DNA from: Paraburkholderia caribensis
Lineage (GTDB): Bacteria > Pseudomonadota > Gammaproteobacteria > Burkholderiales > Burkholderiaceae
Direction of reading: 5' to 3'
NCBI RefSeq assembly: GCF_002902945.1
Contig: NZ_CP026102.1
Span: 1,302,001-1,366,000 of the forward strand
DNA: 64,000 bases
In this document: piece after piece, positions 32,440-41,896 of the stretch
How positions within the stretch are numbered: the first letter of the stretch is position 1
How the letters are laid out: each line of letters begins with the position of its first letter
The notes under the pieces: generated by a model
Told to the model about the DNA's origin: nothing
What the model saw: the letters and a program-made list of their open reading frames with translations, nothing else
Databases searched by the model: none
Position numbers and translations under genes: made by a program

Positions 32440-33396
32440 TCACGTCTTCTTGTTGCCACGGTCGATCAGCACGGCAAGCAGGATCACGCCGCCCTTGATG
32501 ACCTGCTGATAGAAAGACGACACGTCGAGCAGATTCAGGCCGTTGTTCAGAACACCGATCAGCAACGCCCCAACGAGCGTGCCGAAGATCCAGCCGCGTC
32601 CGCCCGTCAGACTCGTTCCGCCGAGCACGACGGCGGCGATCGCGTCGAGTTCATAGCCTGTGCCCGCCGTCGGCTGCGCGGAGTTCAGACGGGAAGTCAG
32701 CACGACGCCCGCCAGCGCGGCCATGACGCCCGAGATCGTGTACACATAGAGCTGGATGCGATCGACCTTCACGCCCGAGAGCTTTGCCGATTCAGCGTTG
32801 CCGCCCGTCGCGTAGATGTGACGGCCGAATACGGTCTTGCGCAGCAGCACCCAGAAGATCGCGAACATCACCAGCATGAGGACGACGGGAATCGGCACGA
32901 GGCGGGCCACGTAGCCGCCGCCGAGCAGCGAAAAGAAGTCGCTGTTGAAGCTGCTGAGCGGGCTGCCGTTCGACAGGACCAACGCCAGCCCCCGCAATAC
33001 CGTCATCGACCCGAGCGTCGCGATAAACGGCGCGACTTTGCCTTTGCTGATCACGAGCCCGTTGACGAGTCCCATCAGGCCGCCTGCGACGAGTCCGGCG
33101 AGCGTCGCGAGACCTGCCGGCATGCCCGACGTCAGAAGGCTCGCGATGATGACCGACGACAGCGCCAGCACCGAGCCCGCGGAGAGATCGATGCCGCCCA
33201 GCAGAATCACCAGCGTCATGCCGAATGCGATCAGCGCATTGATCGACGCCTGGCGCATCACGTTCAGCAGGTTGTCGACGGTCAGAAAATTGTGACTGAC
33301 GATAGACAGTCCCACCGCAATGACCAGCAGGGCAATAAACGGCCCGAGCTTCTGCAGCGTCGCGCGGTTGGTCGGTGTGATACTCAGTTGCGCCAT
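32440..33396 (-). CDS. rbsC: Ribose ABC transporter permease
   Basis: A 318-residue permease of the BPD_transp_2 family, from MAQLSITP. It has about eight to ten membrane helices; FLTVDNLLNVMRQASINALIAFGMTLVILLGGIDLSAGSVLAL and the EAA-like GTGYELDAIAAVVLGGTSLTGGRG that contacts RbsA are typical. It forms the membrane channel of the ribose importer. It lies 103 bp after rbsA and 117 bp before rbsB. Confidence 0.93.
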   Translation of the reverse strand: MAQLSITPTNRATLQKLGPFIALLVIAVGLSIVSHNFLTVDNLLNVMRQASINALIAFGMTLVILLGGIDLSAGSVLALSSVIIASLLTSGMPAGLATLAGLVAGGLMGLVNGLVISKGKVAPFIATLGSMTVLRGLALVLSNGSPLSSFNSDFFSLLGGGYVARLVPIPVVLMLVMFAIFWVLLRKTVFGRHIYATGGNAESAKLSGVKVDRIQLYVYTISGVMAALAGVVLTSRLNSAQPTAGTGYELDAIAAVVLGGTSLTGGRGWIFGTLVGALLIGVLNNGLNLLDVSSFYQQVIKGGVILLAVLIDRGNKKT

Positions 33397-33499
33397 GATG
33401 TGTCTCGCGTTGTGTCCCTTCGCTTGTGACGGGACCATTCAAATGGATGCACGGCGCGCTGCCAGTCGCGCAGCCGTCATGGATCGGGATGTGGGGTGT

Positions 33500-35005
33500 C
33501 TATGCAGCAGCCGGGACGGGTGTCGCATTGCCGCCCGCCGCTGCCGTCATGATGAGTTCCTGCGTCGCGCCCTCTGCATCGAACAGGCCGCTCTGGCGGC
33601 CCTGATGCATGACGAGAATCCGGTCGCTCATCGCAAGGACCTCGGGAAGCTCCGACGACACCATGACGATCGCCACGCCGCGCTCAGCCAGCTGGTTGAT
33701 GATCGTGTAGATTTCCGCCTTGCCGCCCACGTCGACGCCGCGCGTCGGTTCGTCGAGCAACAGCACCTTGGGCGGTCGCGCAAGCCACTTCGCGAAGACC
33801 ACCTTCTGCTGATTGCCGCCGGACAGCGACTTCACGTCCAGTTCGGCATCCCGCGTGCGTACCCGCAACTGCTCGATCAAGCCGTCGACCGCCTGGCGCT
33901 CGGCCTTGCTGTCGACGAAGCCGAGCTTCGCATAACGTTCGAGATGGACGAGCGTCGCGTTCTCGCGCACGGACATACCCAGCACGAGCCCCTGCCCTTT
34001 ACGGTCTTCCGTGACGAAGCCGATGCCCGCCGCGATCGCAGCCGATGCATCGCGGACGTCGAGCGGCTTGCCATCCAGCGTGACGGTTCCCGCTGTCTTC
34101 CGGTTGGCGCCGAACAGCGTTCTGAGAATTTCGCTGCGCCCCGCCCCCATCAATCCGGCGATGCCGAGCACTTCGCCTGCACGTACGTCGAACGAAACGC
34201 CGGAGATGTTGCCTTGATCCGCGAGGCCGTCGACCTGCAAGCGGACCGCGCCCGCCTTGTGCTGCCGCTTCGGGAAACGCTCGCCGAGTTCGCGGCCCAC
34301 CATCAGCCTGACGATCTCGTCGAAACTGGTGTCCCTGATCGCGCGTTCGCCGACGAAGTGACCATCGCGCAGGACACTGATCTTGTCGCAGATGCGGAAG
34401 ATCTCTTCCATCCGGTGCGACACGTAGACGATCGCCACGCCGCGAGCCTTCAGCGACAGCATGATCTCGAACAGCGTGTCGATCTCGCGATTGGTGAGCG
34501 CGGCCGTCGGCTCATCCATCACGACGACGCGCGCATCCAGTGAAAGCGCTTTGGCGATTTCGACGAGTTGCTGCCGGCCGATCGACAGTTGACCGGCTTC
34601 CGTCTGCGGATCGATGTCGCGCGCGCCAACCATGTCGAGCCACTTGCGTGCCTCGCGCCGCATCTTCGCGTTGTCGACGATCCCGAACCGGCTCGGTTCG
34701 CGGCCCAGGAAGAGGTTCTCCATCACCGTCAGTTGCGGGATGAGGTTCAGCTCCTGGTGGATGATCGCGATGCCGGCATGTTCGGCTTCGACCGTGTTGC
34801 GAATCTGCGCGGCGCGGCCATCTATCAGGATCTTGCCCGCGTCGGCCTGATAGACCCCGCACAGAATTTTCATTAGCGTCGATTTGCCGGCGCCGTTTTC
34901 GCCCATGAGCGCGTGGATCTCGCCCGCACTGATGTGAAAATCGACGCCCTCGAGCACGCGTACCGGTCCGAAGGCCTTGCCGATGCCCTGCATCAACACT
35001 TCCAT
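33500..35005 (-). CDS. rbsA: Ribose ABC transporter ATP-binding protein
   Basis: A 501-residue tandem ATPase. The first domain has Walker A GENGAGKST (about 36-44), signature LSIGRQQL and Walker B VVVMDEPTAAL. The second has a degenerate Walker A GLMGAGRSE, signature LSGGNQQK and LLLDEPTRGVDVG, which is the normal state in sugar importers of this class. It powers RbsC. It starts 10 bp after the rbsD stop, with RBS AGAGG. Confidence 0.95.
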   Translation of the reverse strand: MEVLMQGIGKAFGPVRVLEGVDFHISAGEIHALMGENGAGKSTLMKILCGVYQADAGKILIDGRAAQIRNTVEAEHAGIAIIHQELNLIPQLTVMENLFLGREPSRFGIVDNAKMRREARKWLDMVGARDIDPQTEAGQLSIGRQQLVEIAKALSLDARVVVMDEPTAALTNREIDTLFEIMLSLKARGVAIVYVSHRMEEIFRICDKISVLRDGHFVGERAIRDTSFDEIVRLMVGRELGERFPKRQHKAGAVRLQVDGLADQGNISGVSFDVRAGEVLGIAGLMGAGRSEILRTLFGANRKTAGTVTLDGKPLDVRDASAAIAAGIGFVTEDRKGQGLVLGMSVRENATLVHLERYAKLGFVDSKAERQAVDGLIEQLRVRTRDAELDVKSLSGGNQQKVVFAKWLARPPKVLLLDEPTRGVDVGGKAEIYTIINQLAERGVAIVMVSSELPEVLAMSDRILVMHQGRQSGLFDAEGATQELIMTAAAGGNATPVPAAA

Positions 35006-35015
35006 GGTGTGCCTC

Positions 35016-35414
35016 TCAGAAGATGACGCCGGAATGCAGAATTACATTCGCGTAAGGACTGCACTCGCCCGTGCGAATGATCGCTTTCGCCTCGCGCGAG
35101 CGCTGCTTGAACGCCTCGTGCGGCACCTGTTCGACTTCGATCTTGCTGGACGCCATCTGTGCGATGCGCTCCACGACGGCGGCGTTGTGCTCGGCGCTCT
35201 CGCTCGCGAACACCGCGCGTTCGACCTTGAAATCGGCGAGCACGCTATCGAGCACGTCGAAAAAGCCCGGCACGTTGAGCGCGAGCGATACGTCGATGCA
35301 CTCGACGCCTTCGGGAATCGGCAGGCCGCAGTCGGCAATCACGAGGCTGTCGGTATGGCCCATCGATGCCAGCACGCGCGCAATGTCGCGATTCAGATGT
35401 CCAAGCTTTTTCAT
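35016..35414 (-). CDS. rbsD: D-ribose pyranase
   Basis: A 132-residue RbsD/FucU protein, MKKLGHLNRDIARVLASMGH, with the catalytic His20 in GHTD and the C-terminal REAKAIIRTGECSPYANVILHSGVIF ending on the family's YxNxIL block. It interconverts ribose pyranose and furanose forms, giving RbsK its substrate. The ATG overlaps the rbsK stop by 4 bp. Confidence 0.95.
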   Translation of the reverse strand: MKKLGHLNRDIARVLASMGHTDSLVIADCGLPIPEGVECIDVSLALNVPGFFDVLDSVLADFKVERAVFASESAEHNAAVVERIAQMASSKIEVEQVPHEAFKQRSREAKAIIRTGECSPYANVILHSGVIF

Positions 35415-36301
35415 GATCGGGCGTCGAGAAAAGTGTTCAGTTCGGCAAGCGTCGGCATGCCGCCTTGCGCGCCTGCACGCGTGACAGAGAGCGCTGCCGC
35501 CGCATTGGCGCGGCGTACTGCTTCGTCGATCCCGAGACCCCAGAAGGCGGCGAGCGCGCCGTTGAACGTGTCGCCGGCACCCGTCGTATCGACGGCGTCG
35601 ACCGCGAAGCCGGATTGGTGCACGAGCTTGCCGTCCTTGTCTGCGTAGCACACGCCATCCTCGCCGCGCGTCATCGCGATCTGGCCGGGGCGCCGCGCGA
35701 GCTCGTCAGCCCAGAGCTCTTCACGCGTTTGCAACGCGGTCGCGAGTTCATGCTGGTTGGGCGTCAGCAGCGTGACGAGATCGAGCAGTTCGTCGCTCAG
35801 CGCGACGGCGGGAGCCGGATTCAGAAAGAACGGCTTGTTGAGCGCACGGGCGCGGCGCGCCGCATGCAGGACGGTCGCATACGGCACCTCGAGCTGGGCC
35901 AGTACGACATCGGCCTGCTCGAAAGCATCGGCGGCACGGTCGATATCTTCGGGCGACAGTTCATAGTTGGCGCCCGGCACGACGACGATCGCGTTATCGC
36001 CGCCCGTCAACGTGATCGATGCGATACCCGTTGCCTGGCGCGCGGTGGTGACGTGGCGCACGTCCACGCCTTCGCGCACGAGCGTCGCCTTCATGTCTTC
36101 ACCGAAGGCGTCCGCGCCCACCCGGCCGACCATCGTCACCTGCGCGCCAAGTCGAGCCGCCGCGACGGCCTGGTTCGCGCCTTTGCCGCCGGGACTCGTC
36201 GAAAAACCCGTGCCGAACAGTGTCTCGCCAAGCCGGGGAAACGTATTGGTGACGACCACCATGTCCATGTTGATGCTGCCCACCACAACTACGCGCGCCA
36301 T
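35411..36301 (-). CDS. rbsK: Ribokinase
   Basis: A 296-residue PfkB-family kinase starting MARVVVVGSINMDMV. The two family signatures are PGGKGANQAVAAARLG (about 38-53) and VDTTGAGDTFNGALAA, the latter with the catalytic Asp. It phosphorylates D-ribose to ribose 5-phosphate. It is the first gene of the operon rbsKDACB plus regulator. RBS GAAAGGA precedes the ATG. Confidence 0.95.
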   Translation of the reverse strand: MARVVVVGSINMDMVVVTNTFPRLGETLFGTGFSTSPGGKGANQAVAAARLGAQVTMVGRVGADAFGEDMKATLVREGVDVRHVTTARQATGIASITLTGGDNAIVVVPGANYELSPEDIDRAADAFEQADVVLAQLEVPYATVLHAARRARALNKPFFLNPAPAVALSDELLDLVTLLTPNQHELATALQTREELWADELARRPGQIAMTRGEDGVCYADKDGKLVHQSGFAVDAVDTTGAGDTFNGALAAFWGLGIDEAVRRANAAAALSVTRAGAQGGMPTLAELNTFLDARS

Positions 36302-36628
36302 GCCATTCCTTTCAAACGGTCCCGCTGAACCTTGCCAATCTTGCAAGAAATCGCCGTGCTAAAACGTCATCAGCTACGGAGCGCAATTTATAGCAGAGTC
36401 GGCGGTCGCGCGGAATAGCACCTAGGGTTTTACCCGATACGGCGTCGGAGGTTGCACTGCGGCGTCCGCGCGCCGGACATAGCGCGCTGTTCGGACGCGG
36501 CCAGCGCCGCGCTTTCGAAATCGTCAGGCCAGGGTAAACATCCACCTGTGCACGAAGCGCTTGGAAATGGTTGGTGTACGGAGTATATTCGGCGTCAAGA
36601 TGACACGCACTACCTGGAGGAAGACACC
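36302..36628. promoter_or_regulatory. Divergent promoter region between rbsK and mobA
   Basis: This 327-bp gap has no gene. For rbs, GCTATAAAT (about 36386-36394, minus strand) looks like a -10 box, and a 10-bp perfect palindrome TCTTGCAAGA (36339-36348) lies between it and the start as a possible LacI-type operator. For mobA see the separate promoter entry. Confidence 0.5.
36561..36589 (+). promoter_or_regulatory. Probable sigma-70 promoter of mobA
   Basis: TTGGAA (36561-36566) and TATATT (36584-36589) with a 17-bp spacer, 39 bp before the mobA start codon. The quality of the match suggests a regulated rather than intrinsically weak promoter. Confidence 0.6.
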
Positions 36629-38524
36629 ATGCAATTTCATCTCAACGGTTTTCGCGTCGGCGATCCGACCATCGAACCGGCCGCCGGCAATGCGCCTCAA
36701 CTCGAGATGCCCGATACGGTCGACGTGCTGATCGTCGGGAGCGGTCCTGCGGGACTCGTGCTGGCAGCCCAACTCTCGCAATTCCCGTCCATCCGCACCC
36801 GCATCGTCGAGCGACGTTCGGGACCGTTGCAGATGGGACAGGCGGACGGTGTCGCGTGCCGGACTGTCGAGATGTTCAACGCATTCGGCCTTGGCGATCG
36901 CTTGCAGCGGGAAGCGTATTGGGTCAACGAAACGGTGTTCTGGCGCCCCGACGCACAGGACCGCGGTGCGATCAGGCGTACCGGACGTGTTCAGGATACC
37001 GAAACAGGCATGTCGGAGTTTCCGCATGTGATCGTCAATCAGGCGCGCGTGCAGGACTATCTGCTCGATGTGATGCGTCGTTCCGCGCCGCGGCTCGAAC
37101 CCGACTACGATCTGGAAGCCGTCGACGTGCAACGCGACGATACGGGCGACTATCCCGTGCGCGTGACGTTGCGCCGTACGGATGAAGCGCGGCTTGGCGA
37201 GGAAATCACTGTGCGTGCGCGTTACGTCATCGGTTGCGACGGCGCCCGCAGCCGCGTGCGCACGGCCATCGGACAAACGCTGCGCGGCGATGCCGCGAAT
37301 CATGCGTGGGGCGTGATGGACGCGCTCGCCGTCACGGACTTTCCTGATATTCGCCTGAAGGCCGCCATTCAGTCCGCGAGCAAGGGCAACCTGCTCATCA
37401 TTCCGCGCGAAGGCGGATACCTGGTGCGCTTCTATGTCGATCTGGGCGAGGTCACGCCCGAGAATCGCGACAGCATCAAACAGACCACCGTCGATCACAT
37501 CATCGAGACGGCCCGGCACATCCTGCATCCCTATACGCTCGACGCAAAGGAAGTCGCGTGGTTCTCCGTCTATGAAGTGGGACAGCGCCTGACCGATCGC
37601 TTCGACGACGCCATCGCCGCCGACGGCACTTCTCGCGACCCTCGCGTGTTCATCGCCGGCGATGCCTGCCATACGCATAGCGCGAAGGCGGGCCAGGGCA
37701 TGAACGTATCGATGCAGGACGGCTTCAATCTCGGCTGGAAACTCGGCGCGGTGCTGCTGGGACGCAGCGACGCCCGTCTGCTGCGTACGTATTCCGACGA
37801 ACGCCAGCCCATCGCGCAGGAGTTGATCGACTTCGACAAGGAATGGTCGGCGATGATGGCCGCGCCGCCGAAAGACCCCGGCCGGCCCGAAGCAGGCGGC
37901 GTCGATCCGGCTGAACTGCAGGCCTACTTCGTTCGCGCGGGCCGATATACGGCGGGCGTCGCGACGCACTACCGGCCGGGTGTGCTGACAGGCGAAGCGA
38001 CGCATCAGGCGCTCGCCAGCGGATTCGTGATCGGCACGCGTTTTCATTCAGCGCCCGTGGTTCGTCTCGCGGATGCGAAGCCCGTCCATCTCGGACACGC
38101 GGCATGCGCGGACGGCCGCTGGCGCCTGTACGCGTTCGCGGATGCGAAACGGACTGCGCTCGATGCGCTGTGCGAGCATCTCGCGACATCGCCCGAGTCA
38201 GTCGTGCGGCTCGTCACGCCAGAGCACGCCGACGTGGATAGCGTGTTCGATCTGCGCGCGGTGCTGCAGCAGCCGCATCGCGAGGTGCGTCTAGACGGGC
38301 TGCCCGGCCTGTTGCTGCCGCGCAAGGGACGCTACGGCCTCATCGACTACGAGAAAACATTTACGAGCGACGCCACGACTGATATCTTCGACGCGCGCGG
38401 CATCGACCGCGAACGGGGCGCGCTCGTCGTGGTCCGTCCGGATCAATACGTCGCGCATGTTCTTCCACTCGATGCATACGCGGAACTGAAGGCCTTTTTC
38501 CGGCCGATATTCCGCATGCGCTAA
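36629..38524 (+). CDS. mobA: 3-Hydroxybenzoate 4-monooxygenase
   Basis: The 631-residue flavoprotein hydroxylase starts MQFHLNGFRVGDPTI, the same opening as Comamonas MobA (639 residues), and agrees along its length. Seen are FAD-binding VDVLIVGSGPAGLVLAAQL (about 31-49), DG motif RYVIGCDGARSRVR, and VFIAGDACHTHSAKAGQGMNVSMQDGFNLGWKL, followed by the C-terminal thioredoxin-like domain ending YVAHVLPL. It turns 3-hydroxybenzoate into protocatechuate with NADPH and O2. GGAGG sits 8 nt before the ATG. A MarR gene follows at once. Confidence 0.9.
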   Translation: MQFHLNGFRVGDPTIEPAAGNAPQLEMPDTVDVLIVGSGPAGLVLAAQLSQFPSIRTRIVERRSGPLQMGQADGVACRTVEMFNAFGLGDRLQREAYWVNETVFWRPDAQDRGAIRRTGRVQDTETGMSEFPHVIVNQARVQDYLLDVMRRSAPRLEPDYDLEAVDVQRDDTGDYPVRVTLRRTDEARLGEEITVRARYVIGCDGARSRVRTAIGQTLRGDAANHAWGVMDALAVTDFPDIRLKAAIQSASKGNLLIIPREGGYLVRFYVDLGEVTPENRDSIKQTTVDHIIETARHILHPYTLDAKEVAWFSVYEVGQRLTDRFDDAIAADGTSRDPRVFIAGDACHTHSAKAGQGMNVSMQDGFNLGWKLGAVLLGRSDARLLRTYSDERQPIAQELIDFDKEWSAMMAAPPKDPGRPEAGGVDPAELQAYFVRAGRYTAGVATHYRPGVLTGEATHQALASGFVIGTRFHSAPVVRLADAKPVHLGHAACADGRWRLYAFADAKRTALDALCEHLATSPESVVRLVTPEHADVDSVFDLRAVLQQPHREVRLDGLPGLLLPRKGRYGLIDYEKTFTSDATTDIFDARGIDRERGALVVVRPDQYVAHVLPLDAYAELKAFFRPIFRMR

Positions 38525-38544
38525 CCCGCTCCTGTACTCCGAAA

Positions 38545-38985
38545 TTGCCGACCAGACACGACAACCCCGCAGCGCTCTCGAAATTCACGGGCAGTCTCGT
38601 GCGCCGCGCCCAGCAGCGCCACGTAGCGGTATGGCTCAGCGAAGTTTCCGCCGAGGTCACGAGCGTCCAGTATGCGGCGCTCGAGATCCTGCAGAAAACA
38701 CCTGGCGTCAATCAGCGGCAACTCGGCGATGAACTGGACGTTGACCGTTCGACCATCGCCGATCTCGTCGCGCGCATGGTTCGCAACGGCCTGATCGAAC
38801 GTTCCGATGATCCCGTCGACAAGCGCAGCTACGTGCTGTTTCTCACAGCGGACGGCAAGAAGCAGCTTGCGAGCTTGCGTCCGCGTGTCGAGGAAGTCGA
38901 GCGCATTCTCACGGCGAGGCTGACGCAGCGGGAATGTCTGGAGTTGCGGCGTCTGCTTCTGGCGCTGTTGCCGCCGCACGAATAG
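38545..38985 (+). CDS. MarR-family regulator, MobR-like
   Basis: A 146-residue MarR protein, apparently with a TTG start. The winged helix is GVNQRQLGDELDVDRSTIADLVARMVRNGLIER with wing SDDPVDKRSYVLFLTADG. It is 20 bp downstream of mobA on the same strand. In Comamonas a MarR protein, MobR, represses mobA until 3-hydroxybenzoate binds; this gene is placed to do the same (inference from context). No better start was found. Confidence 0.85.
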   Translation: MPTRHDNPAALSKFTGSLVRRAQQRHVAVWLSEVSAEVTSVQYAALEILQKTPGVNQRQLGDELDVDRSTIADLVARMVRNGLIERSDDPVDKRSYVLFLTADGKKQLASLRPRVEEVERILTARLTQRECLELRRLLLALLPPHE

Positions 38986-39041
38986 ATGCGTGCATGACGG
39001 ATTGACCGCGTCTGCTGTGCGCGACGTTCGATGCGCCGCGC

Positions 39042-39584
39042 TCAGGCGGCGGCTGCCCGCAAAGGTGCCGGCGGAACGACAGTCTCGATCTTGCCGGTTT
39101 TGACGTCGTAGACGAGCCCCGACACCACCATGCCATCGGGCAGCGCCTTGTTTGCCCTGAGCGCTGCAACATCGAGGGCGACCGCCTTGTAGGGCTCGGT
39201 GATCGCGAGATCGTCGAGCGCCTCCGTTTCGACATCGAGATGCCGGGCGAGCAAGGCAGGCGCATGCCGGTGGCAGCCGATGATCCCGCAATCGGTGTGC
39301 TGGAGCAGCACGAGATTGCGTGCGCCATCCGGTCGTCCCGCCGATGCCGCGACGACGCTCAACACCGCCAGCGTTTCGAGCAACGATTGATTGATGCGGC
39401 CGCCGACATTGCGGATCACAGCCGCTTCACCTTGCTTCAGGCCCAGCACGTTCACGGGATCGACGCGAGGATCGACACAGCCGATGACAACCGTCCCGGT
39501 CGACGGGAGCATTTTGAGCTCAGGCGCAAACTCGGTCTCGGCGAACCGGGCGTTGCGCTCCAGCGTGACATCATTGAAGTCCAT
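39042..39584 (-). CDS. Beta-class carbonic anhydrase-like protein
   Basis: A 180-residue protein from MDFNDVTLERN (RBS AAGGAG). Zinc ligands can be placed: Cys36 with Asp38/Arg40 in CVDPR, and His96/Cys99 in HTDCG, the beta-carbonic anhydrase set. It hydrates CO2 to bicarbonate in the cytoplasm. It lies between the MarR gene and the nitrilase; if the nitrilase acts on cyanide or cyanate-like compounds, CO2/bicarbonate balance could be relevant, but that is guesswork. Confidence 0.85.
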   Translation of the reverse strand: MDFNDVTLERNARFAETEFAPELKMLPSTGTVVIGCVDPRVDPVNVLGLKQGEAAVIRNVGGRINQSLLETLAVLSVVAASAGRPDGARNLVLLQHTDCGIIGCHRHAPALLARHLDVETEALDDLAITEPYKAVALDVAALRANKALPDGMVVSGLVYDVKTGKIETVVPPAPLRAAAA

Positions 39585-39737
39585 TTCTGCTACTCCTTGA
39601 TAATTGGGCAAGATCGCTCGACACGCCATGTGTCACGCGAGGATGTTCAGCGTGCCCGGCCGCGAAACGGCATGCGGCGCGGAACGAACGTGAACGAAGC
39701 GACGGGAATGACAGTATCGAGCGTGAGTACACGCCCT

Positions 39738-40724
39738 TCAGGCGAGTACTTCGAGATCCCTGACGGGCTCTTCGCCAGCCGCACGCAGTGTGCGCTCGAT
39801 GACGTGCGTCTTCGGCGTGCGGTCGATCACCAGCCCGAGCACGTCGGGACGGCTGTAATGGCCGCGCGAATCCATCATGCGTTTGCGCTTGTCGATCTGC
39901 CAGAAATCGAGGTCCGCGATGATCTCGCCCTCGCCTTCGCGCAGCGGCGCACCACCCATGTACTCGCCGTCGGGCGAAACGATCGCGGTGAAGCAGCCGC
40001 TCGAGATCGGGCCCAACTGGGTGGTATTCGTATCCTTCAGGATCTGCTGCTGTTGCTCAGGGGTCAGCCACGCCGTCGCGTTGACAACGAAGGCGCCCGC
40101 CTCCAGCGCATGCTGGCGGATGTTGACCGAGATCTGCTCGGAGAACAGATCGCCCGCAAACGAACCGGGATACATCGCCGAATGGATTTCCTCGCCGTCG
40201 GCCATCAGCGCGTAGCGCGCCAGCGGGTTGTAGTGCTCCCAGCAGGCAAGCTGACCGACGCGGCCCACGGCGGTATCGATTGCGCGCAGACCTGAGCCGT
40301 CGCCCATTCCCCAGACCATACGCTCGTGATAGGTCGGCGAGAGCTTGCGGCGGCGTTGCACGAGTGTGCCGTCCGCGTCGAACAGCAGTTGCGTGTTGTA
40401 GAGCGTGCCGCCGTCGCGTTCGTTGACGCCGATCGAGACCACCATGTTGGCCTGACGCGCCGCTTCGCCGATGGCGCGCGTCGTCTCCGAGGGCACGACC
40501 ACGGCCTGGTCCAGAAGCTTGTAATGCTCGGCGCCCATCGCAAACGGAGATTCGATGAACGAGAAATACGGATAGTACGGAACGACAGTTTCAGGGAAGG
40601 TCGCAAACTGGACGCCCTGCTTGCCGAGTTCGAGAATTTTCTTGACGACCTTATCGACGGTGCCTTCCCGGCTGTAGAGAACGGGCGCGATCTGAACGGC
40701 TGCGGCCCGGATGATCTTCGACAT
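39738..40724 (-). CDS. Nitrilase (aliphatic, cyanide-hydratase-like branch)
   Basis: The 328-residue nitrilase-superfamily enzyme shows the Glu-Lys-Cys triad: Glu45 in TFPETVVPYYPYFSF, Lys127 in RRKLSPTYHERMVWG and Cys161 in ACWEHYNPLARYALM. PYYPYFSF and CWEHYNPL mark true nitrilases of branch 1, which hydrolyse organic nitriles to the acid and ammonia. Substrate unknown. None of the usual Nit1C partners (radical SAM, acetyltransferase, AIR synthase-like) are adjacent. A GlxA-type regulator is divergent, 215 bp away, and may control it. Confidence 0.9.
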   Translation of the reverse strand: MSKIIRAAAVQIAPVLYSREGTVDKVVKKILELGKQGVQFATFPETVVPYYPYFSFIESPFAMGAEHYKLLDQAVVVPSETTRAIGEAARQANMVVSIGVNERDGGTLYNTQLLFDADGTLVQRRRKLSPTYHERMVWGMGDGSGLRAIDTAVGRVGQLACWEHYNPLARYALMADGEEIHSAMYPGSFAGDLFSEQISVNIRQHALEAGAFVVNATAWLTPEQQQQILKDTNTTQLGPISSGCFTAIVSPDGEYMGGAPLREGEGEIIADLDFWQIDKRKRMMDSRGHYSRPDVLGLVIDRTPKTHVIERTLRAAGEEPVRDLEVLA

Positions 40725-40939
40725 GATGGTGTTCCTTTCGCTGGTGCGAGACAGATGATGAAGTGCTTGTACCTTATCGCCTCCGCCCTTTACGATCTAT
40801 GTCGTTGTTGCCACCATTCATGACGTGCGTCGCCGGGGCCGCGGAGGTTCGCGGCATCGAGAAGGAATCCGCGAGTCTGACCGTGGAATGACACGAACTT
40901 GCGGCAAGGTGCGCAAGCCGGACTTCATCGGGAAACCCT

Positions 40940-41896
40940 ATGCATCGGATTGGCTTTATCGTGCCGCAACGATTCCAGATGATGAGTCTTGCGGCGCTAA
41001 CGGCGTTCGAGATCGCGAACCTGCCGCCGGCGGGTCCGTGCTACGACGTCCATGTGCTGTCCGCGCATGGCGGTCCCGTCCGTTCTTCGGGCGGCATGAC
41101 GCTGGAAACCGAGGCGTTCGGAGATCCGGCTTTCGATACCGTCATCGTGGGCTCGATCACCGAAATGAAAATGCCCTCGTCCGATGCCGCCGTGATCGCG
41201 TTCGTTCAGGAGGCAGCCAAGGCATCGCGACGGATCGCCTCGATTTGCAGCGGCGCATTCGTACTCGCCGAGGCGGGGCTGTTGAACGGCCGGCGCGCCA
41301 CCATGCATTGGGCCCATGCGTCGGAATTCAGGGCCCGCTTTCCGGAAGTCATCACGGAAGAAGACCGGATTTACGTCAATGACGGTCCCATCTGGTCCTC
41401 GGCGGGGATGACGGCCGGCATCGATCTCGTGCTGGCGTTGATCGATAACGACCTCGGTCCCGAGGCCGCGAAAATGGTCGCGCGGCTTCTGGTCATGAAT
41501 CAGCGCCGGCTGGGCGGACAGATGCAGCATTCCGCGCTTCTCGACATGACACCGAAGTCGGACCGGATCGAACTGGTGCTGGCGCACATCCGCCGGAACC
41601 TGCGCAATCCGCTGACAGTCGAGGAACTTGCCGCGGTCGCCAACCTCAGCCCTCGCCAGTTCAGCCGCGCGTTCGTGGCCGAGACCGGCCAGTCGCCCGC
41701 CAAGGCCGTGGAGCAGCTACGGCTGGAAGCGGCCCGATTCATGATCGAACAGGGCCGGCACACGATCAACGTCGTCGCGCAGGAGACGGGGTTTGCGGAT
41801 CGGGAGCGCATGCGCCGCGCCTTTGTCCGGACGTTCGGCGTGCCCGCCGACATGCTGCGGCGGAACGCTCGACGGGAACCTGTTGCCGGCAACTGA
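40940..41896 (+). CDS. GlxA-type AraC regulator with DJ-1/PfpI domain
   Basis: A 318-residue two-domain regulator. The N-terminal DJ-1/PfpI-like half (about 1-190) has the nucleophile elbow ASICSGAFVLAEAGLLNGRRATMHW; the C-terminal AraC domain has two HTHs (NPLTVEELAAVANLSPRQFSRAF and TINVVAQETGFADRERMRRAF). Members sense nitrogenous metabolites such as arginine, choline or carnitine. It is divergent from the nitrilase and is the likely regulator of it (inference). Confidence 0.9.
   Translation: MHRIGFIVPQRFQMMSLAALTAFEIANLPPAGPCYDVHVLSAHGGPVRSSGGMTLETEAFGDPAFDTVIVGSITEMKMPSSDAAVIAFVQEAAKASRRIASICSGAFVLAEAGLLNGRRATMHWAHASEFRARFPEVITEEDRIYVNDGPIWSSAGMTAGIDLVLALIDNDLGPEAAKMVARLLVMNQRRLGGQMQHSALLDMTPKSDRIELVLAHIRRNLRNPLTVEELAAVANLSPRQFSRAFVAETGQSPAKAVEQLRLEAARFMIEQGRHTINVVAQETGFADRERMRRAFVRTFGVPADMLRRNARREPVAGN

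Noticed and set aside
36339..36374. Second LacI-type operator GCTAAAACGTCATCAGC near rbsK
   Set aside because: Only four or five of eight positions pair; the shorter perfect palindrome at 36339-36348 is the better candidate.
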